DNA of 64,000 nucleotides, taken from NCBI GenBank assembly GCA_030345135.1, contig CP128386.1, positions 2,815,677 through 2,879,676 on the forward strand, in the 5' to 3' direction. Of the stretch, positions 35,328 through 44,761 are shown piece after piece (within the stretch, counting starts at the first letter, position 1; each line of letters begins with the position of its first letter). The notes beneath the pieces were generated by a model. The model was not told where the DNA came from, made no database searches, and was given only the letters and a program-made list of their open reading frames with translations. The stretch is from Chitinophagaceae bacterium DXS (lineage in GTDB: Bacteria; Bacteroidota; Bacteroidia; Chitinophagales; Chitinophagaceae). A program made the translations under genes and the position numbers.

Positions 35328-37490
35328 TCAATTACCCGGAGTTGCCCCCTCCAGCGCCAGTAAAAATGCATATTGCAACGCAACATCTTTCAAATAATCA
35401 AATCTTCCTGATGCGCCGCCGTGACCGGCAGACATATTTGTGTGCAACAGAATAACGTTATTGTCCGTCTTTAGCTCACGGAGCTTAGCGACCCACTTAG
35501 CCGGCTCGAAATATTGTACCTGTGAATCATGCAGGCCTGTCGTCACCAAAAGATTCGGATATGCTTTCTTGTCAACATTATCGTAAGGAGAGTATGATTT
35601 CATGTAATCATATGCATCTTTGTTTTTTGGATTGCCCCATTCATCAAACTCGTTAGTAGTAAGTGGAATTGATTCATCCAGCATTGTTGTAACTACATCT
35701 ACAAAAGGCACTGCAGCAATGATTCCGTGCCACAGATCCGGGCGCATGTTCATTATTGCACCCATTAACAAACCTCCCGCACTTCCGCCCATTGCATACA
35801 AATGCTCTTTTGAAGTAAATTTTTCGTTGATCAGGAATTCACCACAATCTATAAAGTCTGTGAACGTGTTTTTCTTCTTCATCAATTTTCCGTCTTCATA
35901 CCATTGTCTTCCCATTTCCTGTCCGCCGCGGATATGTGCAATCGCGTAAACAAAACCACGATCCAGCAAACTAAGGCGATTGCTGCTAAAAGTTGCATCC
36001 ATACTGTTGCCATACGAACCGTATCCATACAGCAATAAAGGCGCAGAACCATTACGTGTCAATCCTTTTTTGTAAACAATAGAAACCGGGATCTTTACAC
36101 CATCTTTTGCAGTGGCATATAAACGTTCTGTAACATATTGTGTTTTGTCATAACCACCCAACACTTCCTGCTGTTTCATTAACTGCTTGTCTCTTGTTGT
36201 CATGCTGTAATCAAAAACAGACGAAGGTGTTGTTAATGAAGTATAGTTATAACGAAGCGTTGTAGAACTATACTCCGGATTTGCACCTGGATATGCTGCA
36301 TAAGCAGGTTCTCCAAAATCGAGGTAATGATGGTCATTGTTCGTAAGGTTGCGGATCTCCATTTGCAGCAAACCATTTTTGCGTTCGCTCACTACCAGGA
36401 AATCTTTAAATACGTCAATGCCTTCCAGCAAAACATCCGTCCTGTTAGGAATAATCTCCTTCCAGTTTTCACCAGTTGTTTTCGTTAATGGCGTTTCCAT
36501 CAAACGGAAATTTTTTGCGTTCCAGTTGGTAACAATCAAAAATCGGTCGCCCTGGTGGTCAACATCATACAACACATCTTTCATTCTTGGTTGAAAGATC
36601 TTAAAATCAGCATTAGGTTCATCTGCACTGATAAACCTCGATTCGGACGACATTGTGGCCTGTGATTGAATGAAAATATATTTGCCGGATTTACTTTTGC
36701 CAACGCCAATATAATTCGAGTGGTCAGTCTCGTTATATACCACAACATCTTTAGAAATGTCACTTCCTAACACATGTTTTTTAATACGCTCAGTTAATAA
36801 TGTTGCGGGATTTTTTTCTGTGTAAAATAATGTCTTGTTGTCATTGGCCCAGGCCGAGCCGCCGGATGTCAATTGTATTTCGTCTGCATAAATTTCACCG
36901 GTTTCGAGGTTTTTAATATAGATATTGTAGATCCTGCGGGAAAGCGTATCGACACCAAAAGCAAGTAATTTATTATCCGGACTAATATTGAAACCCGCAG
37001 CAGAGTAATAATTGTGGCCCTCAGCCATGGCATCTACATCCAGAAGCATTTCTTCCGGTGCATCCAACGTTCCTTTTTTTCTGCAATATTTATAATACTG
37101 TTTTCCTTCATCGGTACGGGTATAATAGAAATAGCCATTTTTAAAAACGGGAACAGACTCGTCTTTTTCTTTTATGCGCGCTTTCATTTCTTTAAAAAGA
37201 TCTTCCCTGAAGGTTTTTAGTCCGCCCATCATGGTGTCTTCATAAGCATTCTCTGCATTCAGATAGTTAACAACTTCTGTGCTGTCGGGGCCTTTTTTAA
37301 AATAATCATTCATCCAGTAATAATCGTCAATACGTTTATCACCATGCATGCCCACGTCCTTTGGTTTCTTTTCCGCTACAGGCGGCGTTACATTAGCCGG
37401 CCAATGATAAATTTTCCGTTCCATTATTTTATTGAAAGAATAACTGATAAATGTGATTAAAGCAACAGCAAATAAAGGCAATTTTTTCAT
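35328..37490 (-). CDS. ptrB: oligopeptidase B-type prolyl oligopeptidase family serine protease (S9A)
   Basis: A 720-residue S9 peptidase with a signal-like N-terminus 'MKKLPLFAVALITFISYSF'. The N-terminal seven-bladed propeller is followed by the alpha/beta-hydrolase domain with 'IAHIRGGQEMGRQWYEDGKLMKK', the nucleophile motif 'GGSAGGLLMG', the Asp region 'LLVTTGLHDSQVQYFE' and the His region 'MSAGHGGASGRFD'. It cleaves short peptides after basic residues. An exported, periplasmic form is usual in Bacteroidota. The gene symbol is by family. Confidence 0.88.
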   Translation of the reverse strand: MKKLPLFAVALITFISYSFNKIMERKIYHWPANVTPPVAEKKPKDVGMHGDKRIDDYYWMNDYFKKGPDSTEVVNYLNAENAYEDTMMGGLKTFREDLFKEMKARIKEKDESVPVFKNGYFYYTRTDEGKQYYKYCRKKGTLDAPEEMLLDVDAMAEGHNYYSAAGFNISPDNKLLAFGVDTLSRRIYNIYIKNLETGEIYADEIQLTSGGSAWANDNKTLFYTEKNPATLLTERIKKHVLGSDISKDVVVYNETDHSNYIGVGKSKSGKYIFIQSQATMSSESRFISADEPNADFKIFQPRMKDVLYDVDHQGDRFLIVTNWNAKNFRLMETPLTKTTGENWKEIIPNRTDVLLEGIDVFKDFLVVSERKNGLLQMEIRNLTNNDHHYLDFGEPAYAAYPGANPEYSSTTLRYNYTSLTTPSSVFDYSMTTRDKQLMKQQEVLGGYDKTQYVTERLYATAKDGVKIPVSIVYKKGLTRNGSAPLLLYGYGSYGNSMDATFSSNRLSLLDRGFVYAIAHIRGGQEMGRQWYEDGKLMKKKNTFTDFIDCGEFLINEKFTSKEHLYAMGGSAGGLLMGAIMNMRPDLWHGIIAAVPFVDVVTTMLDESIPLTTNEFDEWGNPKNKDAYDYMKSYSPYDNVDKKAYPNLLVTTGLHDSQVQYFEPAKWVAKLRELKTDNNVILLHTNMSAGHGGASGRFDYLKDVALQYAFLLALEGATPGN

Positions 37491-37524
37491 AGCACTTTTT
37501 TAAAGTTAGGAATGACGCACTTTG

Positions 37525-37585
37525 CGCAAGTACGATTTACGAAGCCCGCCCGTATGAATCCATTCAGGCGGGTACGAAGTACCTT
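37525..37585. repeat. family D array interrupted by a GC palindrome
   Basis: AAGTACGATTTACGAAG and TACGAAGTACC flank CCCGCC (37545-37550) ... GGCGGG (37567-37572). A comparable GC palindrome is at 46636-46666. Confidence 0.65.
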
Positions 37586-37730
37586 ATTTTGAGCACATTT
37601 CATTTTTTTAAGTTAAGAAAATCAGACGATTGATCTTCATTCTTAAAAGCTCTGTGGATCTCTTAATTAATCGACATTGATTTGTCTTTGATGAATTTAG
37701 CAAAAAAACACAAAGAATAGAAGTGCAACA

Positions 37731-37759
37731 AAAAAGCCTGATAGTCAAGACTACCAGGC
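37731..37759 (-). terminator. intrinsic terminator of the BSP gene
   Basis: On the minus strand GCCTGGTAGT pairs with ACTATCAGGC (one mismatch) around CTTG, followed by TTTTT. Confidence 0.8.
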
Positions 37760-37784
37760 CGTACTATTCAGGTAAATATGTAAT

Positions 37785-38498
37785 TTAAATCACAGGATTT
37801 TCCCCATAAGCTTTCCATAACTCATTCAGCGTAGAACCTGTTTCTTTTTTCCAGATCTCGTCTGTATAGCTTTTTGTCCGCATGGCATTATCCAGCTTAT
37901 CAACAATTGTAGCACTTTTATTTTTTTCAATCCAAACGAGGAATCTCGCTGTAATGCGATAGCTGTTTTCGTAGCTCTGCGTTGTTGCATAGGCAGGCAA
38001 TTTCCATTTGCCCGCTTCATTATTTACTCCGAAAGTAAAGCGTACATAATCAGCAATGCCTTCTGTAAGCCATCCAGGACCGCTTTCACCCGGATAAGCC
38101 TGAACAATATGCATCACTTCATGGGTAACCACATCTATATCTTCCGGATGATTTTTCATCCATTTTGGGTTAACGCGAACTATGCCGTCAGACGCTGCTG
38201 CAACCCCCTCATAAGCCGGATCAACTATAAAGATCACTTTCTTCAGGGTGTTTGCATTAAAGCGTGCTGCTTCTTTGGGATAAACAGTGAAAAATGCATC
38301 AATCATTCTCTGGCCGGTCACTTTATTGAAACCGCTGTCCTGGTTAATGAACAAAAGTGTATATCCATTCTTCTGAATACTGTCTTTGGAAATGGTTTTA
38401 CGCTCATCAATTTTTGTCCACTCAGATTGCGCCATACCTTTTGCGCCGCAGATTAACAGTGAAGCGACAGCAAGTGATTTTTTAAAGCTCATTGTCAT
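37785..38498 (-). CDS. basic secretory protein (BSP) family metallopeptidase
   Basis: A 237-residue secreted protein of the plant-type 'basic secretory protein' peptidase family. The signal peptide is 'MTMSFKKSLAVASLLICGAKGMA'-like. The zinc site is 'VTHEVMHIVQAY' (HExxH), followed by 'GPGWLTEGIADYVRF', whose Glu is the probable third ligand region. I use ATG 38498 (or 38492); the longer frame reads through family L repeats. Substrates are unknown. It ends in a classical terminator, not a repeat array. Confidence 0.85.
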   Translation of the reverse strand: MTMSFKKSLAVASLLICGAKGMAQSEWTKIDERKTISKDSIQKNGYTLLFINQDSGFNKVTGQRMIDAFFTVYPKEAARFNANTLKKVIFIVDPAYEGVAAASDGIVRVNPKWMKNHPEDIDVVTHEVMHIVQAYPGESGPGWLTEGIADYVRFTFGVNNEAGKWKLPAYATTQSYENSYRITARFLVWIEKNKSATIVDKLDNAMRTKSYTDEIWKKETGSTLNELWKAYGENPVI

Positions 38499-38535
38499 GT
38501 TGTTGTTTTTATAATTCGGGCAGCAAATCGAAGTC

Positions 38536-38622
38536 AAAATTAAAAAGTCAAAATTCAAAGCGATGAATATCCAACAGCCTGACTGCTTTTGATTTTTTAC
38601 TTTTGAATTTTGACTTTTTCCT
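38536..38622. repeat. family L inverted pair
   Basis: AAAAAGTCAAAATTCAAA (from 38542) and TTTGAATTTTGACTTTTT (ending 38619) form a long imperfect hairpin between the GH92 stop and the BSP gene. Confidence 0.8.
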
Positions 38623-40941
38623 TTATTTATGGTCGTCACTGAATGAATATGGCGCCGCCGCATCTTCAGTTCCCTTGCTTTTATTTGGCGTAGCACTCAT
38701 TTGCACTTTAAACTCGCCACCTTTCAGGATATCATAATGGCTGATCCAGTTTTTATTGTATGGTTTGCCTGCAAACTGGGCAGACTGAACATAACGGTTG
38801 TCGGCATTGTTTGCAGCTGCAGTTATAACGAACTGTTTGCCATTTTCAAGGTTGATAGTTGCTTTTTGGAACAATGGTGCGCCTAACACATATTGATCCG
38901 TGGCAGGGCAAACAGGATAGAATCCCAGGGAAGAAAATACATACCATGCAGATGTCTGTCCGTTATCTTCATCACCACAGTAACCATCCGGTGTTGCCTT
39001 ATACAAACGGTTCATTGCCTCACGAACCCAATATTGCGTTTTCCATGGTTCGCCCGCATAGTTGTACAGATAGATCATGTGCTGGATGGGCTGGTTACCG
39101 TGTGCATATTGTCCCATGTTGGCAATCTGCATTTCGCGGATCTCGTGAATAACACTTCCGTAATAGCTGTCGTCAAAAACAGGAGGCATTACAAAAACAG
39201 AATCAAGCATGCTGGTGAAAGTTTTCTTTCCGCCCATCAGGCCAATTAGTCCTTTGATGTCATGAAAAACGCTCCATGAGTAATGCCAGCTGTTTCCTTC
39301 AGTAAATGCATCACCCCATTTAAAAGGATTGAACGGTGTTTGGAAGCTGCCATCTTTATTTTTACCGCGCATTAATTTGGTTGAAGGATCAAACAGGTTG
39401 CGATAATTCTGACTACGTTTTGCATACAGATCAAGCTCTTCCTGGGGTTTACCCAGTGCTTTACCTAACTGGTAAATGGTGAAATCGTCGTACGCATATT
39501 CAAGTGTTCTTGCTGCATTCTCGTTGATCTTTACATCATAGGGTACATAGCCCAATTCGTTGTAGTATTTAACGCCATCACGACCAACTGCAGAGATTGG
39601 ACCTTCATTATTAGCACCATGTTTCAATGCTTCATACAGTGTATTAATATCATAACCGCGCATGCCTTTAATGTATGCATCACTCACAACTGATGCAGAG
39701 TTATTACCGACCATTACACTTCTATAACCGGGGCTTGACCATTCAGGCAAAAAGCCCCCTTCTTTATAATCATTGATCAAACCTTCCTGCATTTCTTTGT
39801 TTACAGAAGGATACAACAGGTTCAATAGCGGATACAATGCACGGAATGTATCCCAGAAGCCGGTTCCGGCGTACATATATCCCGGCAATACCTGTCCGTT
39901 ATATGGACTGTAGTGCACAATTTTATTCTGGGCATCAATCTCATACAATTTGTTAGGGAAGAACAATGTGCGGTAGAAGCAGGAATAGAATGTGCGGATC
40001 TGATCGATCGTGCCACCTTCTATACTTACACGGCTTAGCACTTTGTTCCATGTATCTTTTGCTTTTTTGCAGGTGGTTTCAAAGTTGTCATTCGCAAGCT
40101 CCCTTGTAAGGTTCAATTCAGCCTGTTCGATGCTGATGAAAGATGAAGAGATCCGCATGGTAACCTTTTCGCCTTTTGAAGTCTTAAACCCGATTACCGC
40201 CCCGGCATGGTCTGCTGAAGTTTCTAACTTATCAGTGAGCTTATAATCGGTCCAGGTAGAAGATGTGGTAAAAGCCTTATCAAAATAGGCTACAAAAAAG
40301 TTCTTAAAATTGGTGGGTACGCCGCCGCTGTTCCTGGTACTGTAACCAACTATCTTTTTTTCTGCAGGAATAATCTTTACATACGAACCTTTGTTAAATG
40401 CGTCCAGTATAATAAAAGAGCTGTCAGTTGAAGGGAATGTAAAACGGAATTGCGCCGCTCTTTCTGTAGGCGTTATTTCAGTGGTAACGTCATGGTCAGC
40501 CAGGTACACACTATAATAATATGGTTTTACAACCTCTGCCTTATGTGTAAACCAGCTTGCACGGCCATTTTCATCAAGTGCCAGGTGTTTGGTTACCGGC
40601 ATAATGGAAAACTGTCCGTAGTCATTCATCCATGGTGAAGGCTGGTGCGTTTGTTTGAAGCCGCGAATTTTATCGGCACTGTACTGGTACATCCAGCCAT
40701 TGCCCATATTGCCGGTTTGTGGCGACCAAAAGTTCATGCCCCATGGTGTTGCAATTGACGGATAGGTATTACCATTAGACAGACTACCTTTGGAGTCTGT
40801 ACCCATTAGCGGGTTGATCCACTCAACCGGATCTGAAACTTTATTAACCCATTGGCTGTTTGCAACGTTCATAACGAATGATACGGAAGCAGCACAAACC
40901 AGTTTCTTCAATAAACCGGGGATATGACAGCAAGTGCTCAT
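38623..40941 (-). CDS. GH92 family alpha-mannosidase
   Basis: A 772-residue secreted glycosidase with the signal peptide 'LLKKLVCAASVSFVMNVANS'. GH92 hallmarks are 'WINPLMGTDSKGSLSNGNTYP', 'GFWDTFRALYPLLNLLYP', 'LPEWSSPGYRSVMVGN' and the C-terminal 'GDEDNGQTSAWYVFSSLGFYP' with the acidic residues of the calcium-assisted inverting mechanism. It removes terminal alpha-mannose from N-glycans or mannans outside the cytoplasm. No SusCD pair is nearby, so it is not in a typical utilisation locus. Family L repeats follow its stop. Confidence 0.93.
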   Translation of the reverse strand: MSTCCHIPGLLKKLVCAASVSFVMNVANSQWVNKVSDPVEWINPLMGTDSKGSLSNGNTYPSIATPWGMNFWSPQTGNMGNGWMYQYSADKIRGFKQTHQPSPWMNDYGQFSIMPVTKHLALDENGRASWFTHKAEVVKPYYYSVYLADHDVTTEITPTERAAQFRFTFPSTDSSFIILDAFNKGSYVKIIPAEKKIVGYSTRNSGGVPTNFKNFFVAYFDKAFTTSSTWTDYKLTDKLETSADHAGAVIGFKTSKGEKVTMRISSSFISIEQAELNLTRELANDNFETTCKKAKDTWNKVLSRVSIEGGTIDQIRTFYSCFYRTLFFPNKLYEIDAQNKIVHYSPYNGQVLPGYMYAGTGFWDTFRALYPLLNLLYPSVNKEMQEGLINDYKEGGFLPEWSSPGYRSVMVGNNSASVVSDAYIKGMRGYDINTLYEALKHGANNEGPISAVGRDGVKYYNELGYVPYDVKINENAARTLEYAYDDFTIYQLGKALGKPQEELDLYAKRSQNYRNLFDPSTKLMRGKNKDGSFQTPFNPFKWGDAFTEGNSWHYSWSVFHDIKGLIGLMGGKKTFTSMLDSVFVMPPVFDDSYYGSVIHEIREMQIANMGQYAHGNQPIQHMIYLYNYAGEPWKTQYWVREAMNRLYKATPDGYCGDEDNGQTSAWYVFSSLGFYPVCPATDQYVLGAPLFQKATINLENGKQFVITAAANNADNRYVQSAQFAGKPYNKNWISHYDILKGGEFKVQMSATPNKSKGTEDAAAPYSFSDDHK

Positions 40942-40979
40942 GAAGTTTATTATTTGAAATCAGAAATGATAATGAAGCC

Positions 40980-41009
40980 CAAATATAACTAGAAAAACGT
41001 TTTAGCCAA
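40980..41009 (-). promoter_or_regulatory. GH92 promoter
   Basis: Minus-strand TTG (41009-41007), 19 bases, then TATATTTG (40987-40980): a full match to TTG-N19-TAnnTTTG, 38 bases before the ATG. Confidence 0.65.
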
Positions 41010-41118
41010 AAGTAAAAGGCCGGAAATCGGTTTGTTTTTTCCGGAATTTATTCGAGTGGATTTTATTTTTTTGCATAAATACGTGAACTTGCATAATGCT
41101 AACAAACAAAGATTAATT

Positions 41119-42000
41119 ATGGCGGGCATTTTGGATCTTGTTGGAAACACTCCTATCGTTCAGTTAAAGAACATTCCTACGAATAAAAACGTGACTATTT
41201 ACGCGAAGCTGGAAGGGAACAACCCGGGGGGAAGCGTGAAAGACCGCGCGGCGTATGGAATGATTAAGGGGGCGCTGGACAGAGGTGAACTGAAGCCTGG
41301 TATTAAATTGATTGAGGCAACAAGCGGCAACACGGGTATTGCGCTTGCGATGATAGCCAGTTTGTTCGGGGTGGAAATTGAGCTGGTGATGCCGGAAGAT
41401 TCTACCCGCGAAAGAGTTCTGACCATGGAGGCTTTTGGCGCGAAAGTGATCCTTACGCCAAAGGAACAATCTATGGAAGGCGCAATTGACTATGCCAACG
41501 AGCAAGTTGCAAAAGGCGGCTACCTGATGCTGAACCAGTTTGGCAATGAAGATAATTTCTGGATGCATTACCGGACAACCGGACCTGAAATATGGAACGA
41601 CACGCACGGCAGGGTTACGCACTTTGTTTCTGCAATGGGCACCACCGGCACCATAATGGGCGTATCAAGATTTCTGAAGGAAAAAAATCCGGATATCCAG
41701 ATCGTAGGTTGCCAACCAACCGACGGTTCCAGGATCCCGGGCATCCGCAAATGGCCCGAAGCCTACCTGCCCAAGATTTTCGACAGAAATCGTGTTGACC
41801 GGGTAATGGAAGTGGACGAGCAGGATGCACGCACCATGACCAAAAGACTTGCTCGCGAAGAAGCCGTTTTTGCAGGAATGAGTAGCGGCGGTGCGGTTTT
41901 TGCAGCCACTGAACTGGCAAAAGAGTTAGACAAAGGTGTGATCGTCTGCATTATTTGCGACCGGGGCGACAGGTATTTGTCTTCGGATTTGTTTGATTGA
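41119..42000 (+). CDS. cysM: cysteine synthase B
   Basis: A 293-residue PLP enzyme: 'LVGNTPIVQLKNI', the PLP lysine in 'PGGSVKDRAAYGMI', 'IEATSGNTGIALAM' and the phosphate loop 'AMGTTGTIMGVSRFL'. The short C-terminus and 'QPTDGSRIPGIRKWP' are typical of CysM rather than CysK. It makes cysteine from O-acetylserine and sulphide or thiosulphate. I use ATG 41119 ('MAGILDLVGNTP'). Family F heptads begin directly at the stop. Confidence 0.93.
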   Translation: MAGILDLVGNTPIVQLKNIPTNKNVTIYAKLEGNNPGGSVKDRAAYGMIKGALDRGELKPGIKLIEATSGNTGIALAMIASLFGVEIELVMPEDSTRERVLTMEAFGAKVILTPKEQSMEGAIDYANEQVAKGGYLMLNQFGNEDNFWMHYRTTGPEIWNDTHGRVTHFVSAMGTTGTIMGVSRFLKEKNPDIQIVGCQPTDGSRIPGIRKWPEAYLPKIFDRNRVDRVMEVDEQDARTMTKRLAREEAVFAGMSSGGAVFAATELAKELDKGVIVCIICDRGDRYLSSDLFD

Positions 42001-42239
42001 GAGGTGTGAGGTATCAGGTTTCAGGTGTCAGGTATGAGGCGTAAGGTTTGAGGCATAAGGTATCAGATTCAGGTTTCATGCCGGGGATAATTGATTAGCC
42101 ATCCCATTGATCTCTCCAATTTTTTAAATGATAAGAAAACAGAAAGATGTGGCACATAGGTACTTCGTACCTCGTACTTCGTAAATCGTACTTAAAAAGA
42201 TTCACTTTTCACTATTGACCATTCACTATTCACTACAAT
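42001..42239. repeat. families F, D and B arrays between cysM and pdxJ
   Basis: GAGGTGTGAGGTATCAGG heptads run 42001-42082. GTACTTCGTACCTCGTACTTCG units (family D, reverse form) span 42158-42195. TTCACTATTGACCATTCAC (family B, reverse form) reaches to 42237, three bases before the pdxJ ATG. Confidence 0.85.
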
Positions 42240-42956
42240 ATGACCAAATTATCAGTTAATATAAACAAGTTTGCTACGTTGAGAAATAGCCGTGGCGGCG
42301 ACAATCCGAATGTTGTAAAGGCTGCGGTTGATGCCGAGTTGTTTGGTGCGGATGGCGTTACTGTTCACCCGAGACCGGACGAACGGCATATCCGCTACAA
42401 TGATGTGCGGGAGATCAAAAAAGTTGTCAGAACAGAATTCAACATAGAAGGAAATTGCAGTGAACAGAAGTTTGTTGACCTGGTGCTGGAAGTAAAACCT
42501 GATCAGGTCACACTTGTGCCGGACGCATTAAATCAGCTTACCAGCGATCATGGCTGGAACACTATTGACCACCAGCAATATTTAAAAGATATCATCGCAG
42601 TTTTTAAAAACGCAGCAATTCGCGTAAGTATTTTTGTTGATCCGATTGTTGAGATGGTTGAAGCCGCTTCAACAACAGGCACCGACCGAATTGAATTATA
42701 CACGGAAGGTTATGCAAGAAATTTCCTGGTAAATAAAGAGCAAGCGATTGCTCCTTATGTAGCTGCGGCACAGAAGGCAAAAGAACTTGGCCTCGGGCTT
42801 AACGCCGGTCATGATCTCGATCTTCACAACCTGAAATACTTCAAACAACATATCCCACACCTGGATGAAGTGTCCATCGGCCATGCCCTCGTTTGTGATG
42901 CCATTTATTTAGGATATGAGAATGCAGTACAGATGTACAAGAGGCAACTTTTTTAA
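42240..42956 (+). CDS. pdxJ: pyridoxine 5'-phosphate synthase
   Basis: A 238-residue TIM barrel: 'LSVNINKFATLRNSRGGDNP', 'GADGVTVHPRPDERHI', 'VTLVPDALNQLTSDHGW' (family: VTLVPE-R-E-TTEGG), 'RIELYTEGYA', 'GLNAGHDL' and 'EVSIGHALVCDAIYLG'. It condenses 1-deoxyxylulose-5-phosphate with 3-amino-2-oxopropyl phosphate to form PNP for vitamin B6. The 5' leader is repeat DNA. The stop TAA overlaps the first unit of an octamer array. Confidence 0.95.
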   Translation: MTKLSVNINKFATLRNSRGGDNPNVVKAAVDAELFGADGVTVHPRPDERHIRYNDVREIKKVVRTEFNIEGNCSEQKFVDLVLEVKPDQVTLVPDALNQLTSDHGWNTIDHQQYLKDIIAVFKNAAIRVSIFVDPIVEMVEAASTTGTDRIELYTEGYARNFLVNKEQAIAPYVAAAQKAKELGLGLNAGHDLDLHNLKYFKQHIPHLDEVSIGHALVCDAIYLGYENAVQMYKRQLF

Positions 42957-43019
42957 GACCGTAAGACAGTAAGATCGTAAGACGTGTAAGACAGCAAGAT
43001 CGTAAGAGGTGTGAGAATG
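42955..43019 (+). repeat. family A octamer array starting in the pdxJ stop
   Basis: The stop TAA is followed by GACCGTAAGACAGTAAGATC and further GTAAGAC/GCAAGATC units, so the array begins within the stop codon. Confidence 0.88.
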
Positions 43020-43184
43020 CAAGAAGATGGTAAAAGTTGTTCCTTCGAGAAATTAAATTTATAAGAAATTATTCTGGGCGAGATTCAGGCTTGCCCTGAA
43101 TAACCCGATGATCTGGGTTCAACCTATCTAAGCCTTATGCCCCATCCTCCCTCGTATAATGGAAGTGTAATATAAAACGTGCAA

Positions 43185-43440
43185 CCAGTTCTAAGCTTTA
43201 GGCTTTGGGCTTTAAGCTTCCCTCTAATAAACGTGTAACGTAAAACTTACAACGTACAACCAGTTTTAAGCTTTAGGCTTTGGGCTTTAAGCTTCCCTCA
43301 AATAAACGTATAACGTAAAACTTACAACATACAACCAGTTCTAAGCTTTGGGCTTTCAGCTTCCCTCAAATAAACGTATAACGTAAAACTTACAACGTAC
43401 AACCAGTTCTAAGCTTTTAGCTTTGGGCTTTAAGCTTTCC
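43185..43440. repeat. 75-bp tandem repeat, about 3.5 copies (families I and C)
   Basis: CCAGTTYTAAGCTTT starts at 43185, 43260, 43335 and 43403. Units hold AAGCTTTAGGCTTTGGGCTT heptads, then AAATAAACGTATAACGTAAA (family C, reverse form). The third spacing is 68 bp because exactly one heptad is missing. 42957-43495 holds no gene. Confidence 0.92.
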
Positions 43441-43495
43441 TAATTACACAAATTCGCAGTATCTTAATAACTCATTCACTTCTAAACACAGTGCT

Positions 43496-44602
43496 ATGCA
43501 AACCAGCAAATCACGCCGCAGGTTTATTCGCGATCTTTCATTGGGTAGTTTGAGCCTCGCTCCTGCCCTGTCTTCACTGGCATCATGCGCCGGTGCAACG
43601 TCGCAAAAGAAAAATGGACTGGGAATAGCACTGGTCGGACTTGGCGGCTATGCGGGCGGACAGTTGGCTCCGGCATTGCAGCAAACGAAGAATTGCTACC
43701 TGGCCGGCATTGTTACCGGCACACCGGCGAAAGAAAAGATCTGGTCGGATAAGTATAATATTCCCCAGAAAAATATTTACAACTATGAAACTTTCGATAA
43801 GATCGCTGACAATCCGGATATAGATATAGTATACGTTGTGCTGCCAGTCGCCATGCACAAGGAATATACAATCCGTGCGGCAAAGGCGGGCAAACATGTG
43901 ATTTGCGAAAAGCCCATGGCTGTAAGTTCTGCTGACTGTCAGGAGATGATCGATGCCTGCAAAAATGCCGGTAAAATGTTATCCATCGGTTACCGCCTGC
44001 ATTTTGAGCCTTACAATATGGAAATGATGCGGCTGGGGCAGCAAAAAGTGTTTGGAAAAATTCAAAAGCTGGACGCCAAAAATGGCTTTGTCTATGGTGG
44101 TGATCCAAACGCATGGCGTCTGAAAAAAGCGCTGGCCGGTGGTGGCGGTTTGATGGATATGGGTGTGTACTGCATCCAGGGCGTGCGATATACTACCGGC
44201 GAAGAACCGCTGACGGTAAAGGCAAGGGAAGAAAAATTACGACCGGAATTGTTTAAAGAAGTGGATGAAACTGTTTATTGGGAAATGAAATTTCCCAGTG
44301 GGGCTATTGCCCGCTGCAAATCAAGCTACAATGCCAATGACAATAACTTGCGCGCCGATGCAGAAAATGGCTGGTTCGAATTGTCCGAAGCATATCGGTA
44401 TGGCGGAATGGCCGGCGCTACAAGCAAGGGGAAAATGGATTTCCCTCAAATAAATCAGCAGGCTGCACAAATGGACGACTTCGCCAATTGCATCGTGCAG
44501 AAAAAGCCAACCATCGTTCCCGGCGAAATGGGATTGCAGGATATAAAGATTGTGGAAGCTATTTATCGAAGCATCGCCAGCGGAAAAGAGGAAAATGTCT
44601 GA
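43496..44602 (+). CDS. Gfo/Idh/MocA family oxidoreductase, Tat-exported
   Basis: A 368-residue paralogue of the enzyme at 6602-7702. The N-terminus has a twin-arginine signal 'SRRRFIRDLSLGSLSL' and a Cys in 'SSLASCAG' that could be lipidated. The Rossmann motif is 'IALVGLGGYAGG', the family motif 'CEKPMAVS', and the ending 'VEAIYRSIASGK' matches the paralogue. It is a periplasmic NAD(P)-dependent sugar oxidoreductase of unknown substrate; with Tat export the cofactor would be bound before export. Family G heptads begin at the stop. Confidence 0.9.
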   Translation: MQTSKSRRRFIRDLSLGSLSLAPALSSLASCAGATSQKKNGLGIALVGLGGYAGGQLAPALQQTKNCYLAGIVTGTPAKEKIWSDKYNIPQKNIYNYETFDKIADNPDIDIVYVVLPVAMHKEYTIRAAKAGKHVICEKPMAVSSADCQEMIDACKNAGKMLSIGYRLHFEPYNMEMMRLGQQKVFGKIQKLDAKNGFVYGGDPNAWRLKKALAGGGGLMDMGVYCIQGVRYTTGEEPLTVKAREEKLRPELFKEVDETVYWEMKFPSGAIARCKSSYNANDNNLRADAENGWFELSEAYRYGGMAGATSKGKMDFPQINQQAAQMDDFANCIVQKKPTIVPGEMGLQDIKIVEAIYRSIASGKEENV

Positions 44603-44740
44603 GAGCTGTCAGCTATCAGCTTTCAGCTCTTAGCTTTGAGCTATCGCAACATGCGGGATTTTGCCCCCTAAGTTGCCGGCGCATTTGCACATACGCACAT
44701 TCGCTAATTCGCATATTCGCACACTTGCACATTCGCACAT
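44603..44740. repeat. family G then family H arrays
   Basis: GAGCTGTCAGCTATCAGC heptads (44603-44650) directly follow the stop. Family H in the reverse form (TTGCACATTCGCACAT) occupies 44683-44740, reaching the MATE promoter. Confidence 0.85.
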
Positions 44741-44753
44741 TAGATTAACTTTG
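44725..44753 (+). promoter_or_regulatory. MATE gene promoter, -33 supplied by repeat
   Basis: TTG (44725-44727) inside a family H unit, 18 bases, then TAACTTTG (44746-44753), 8 bases before the ATG. The leader would be only a few bases. Confidence 0.5.
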
Positions 44754-44761
44754 CGCGTCCT

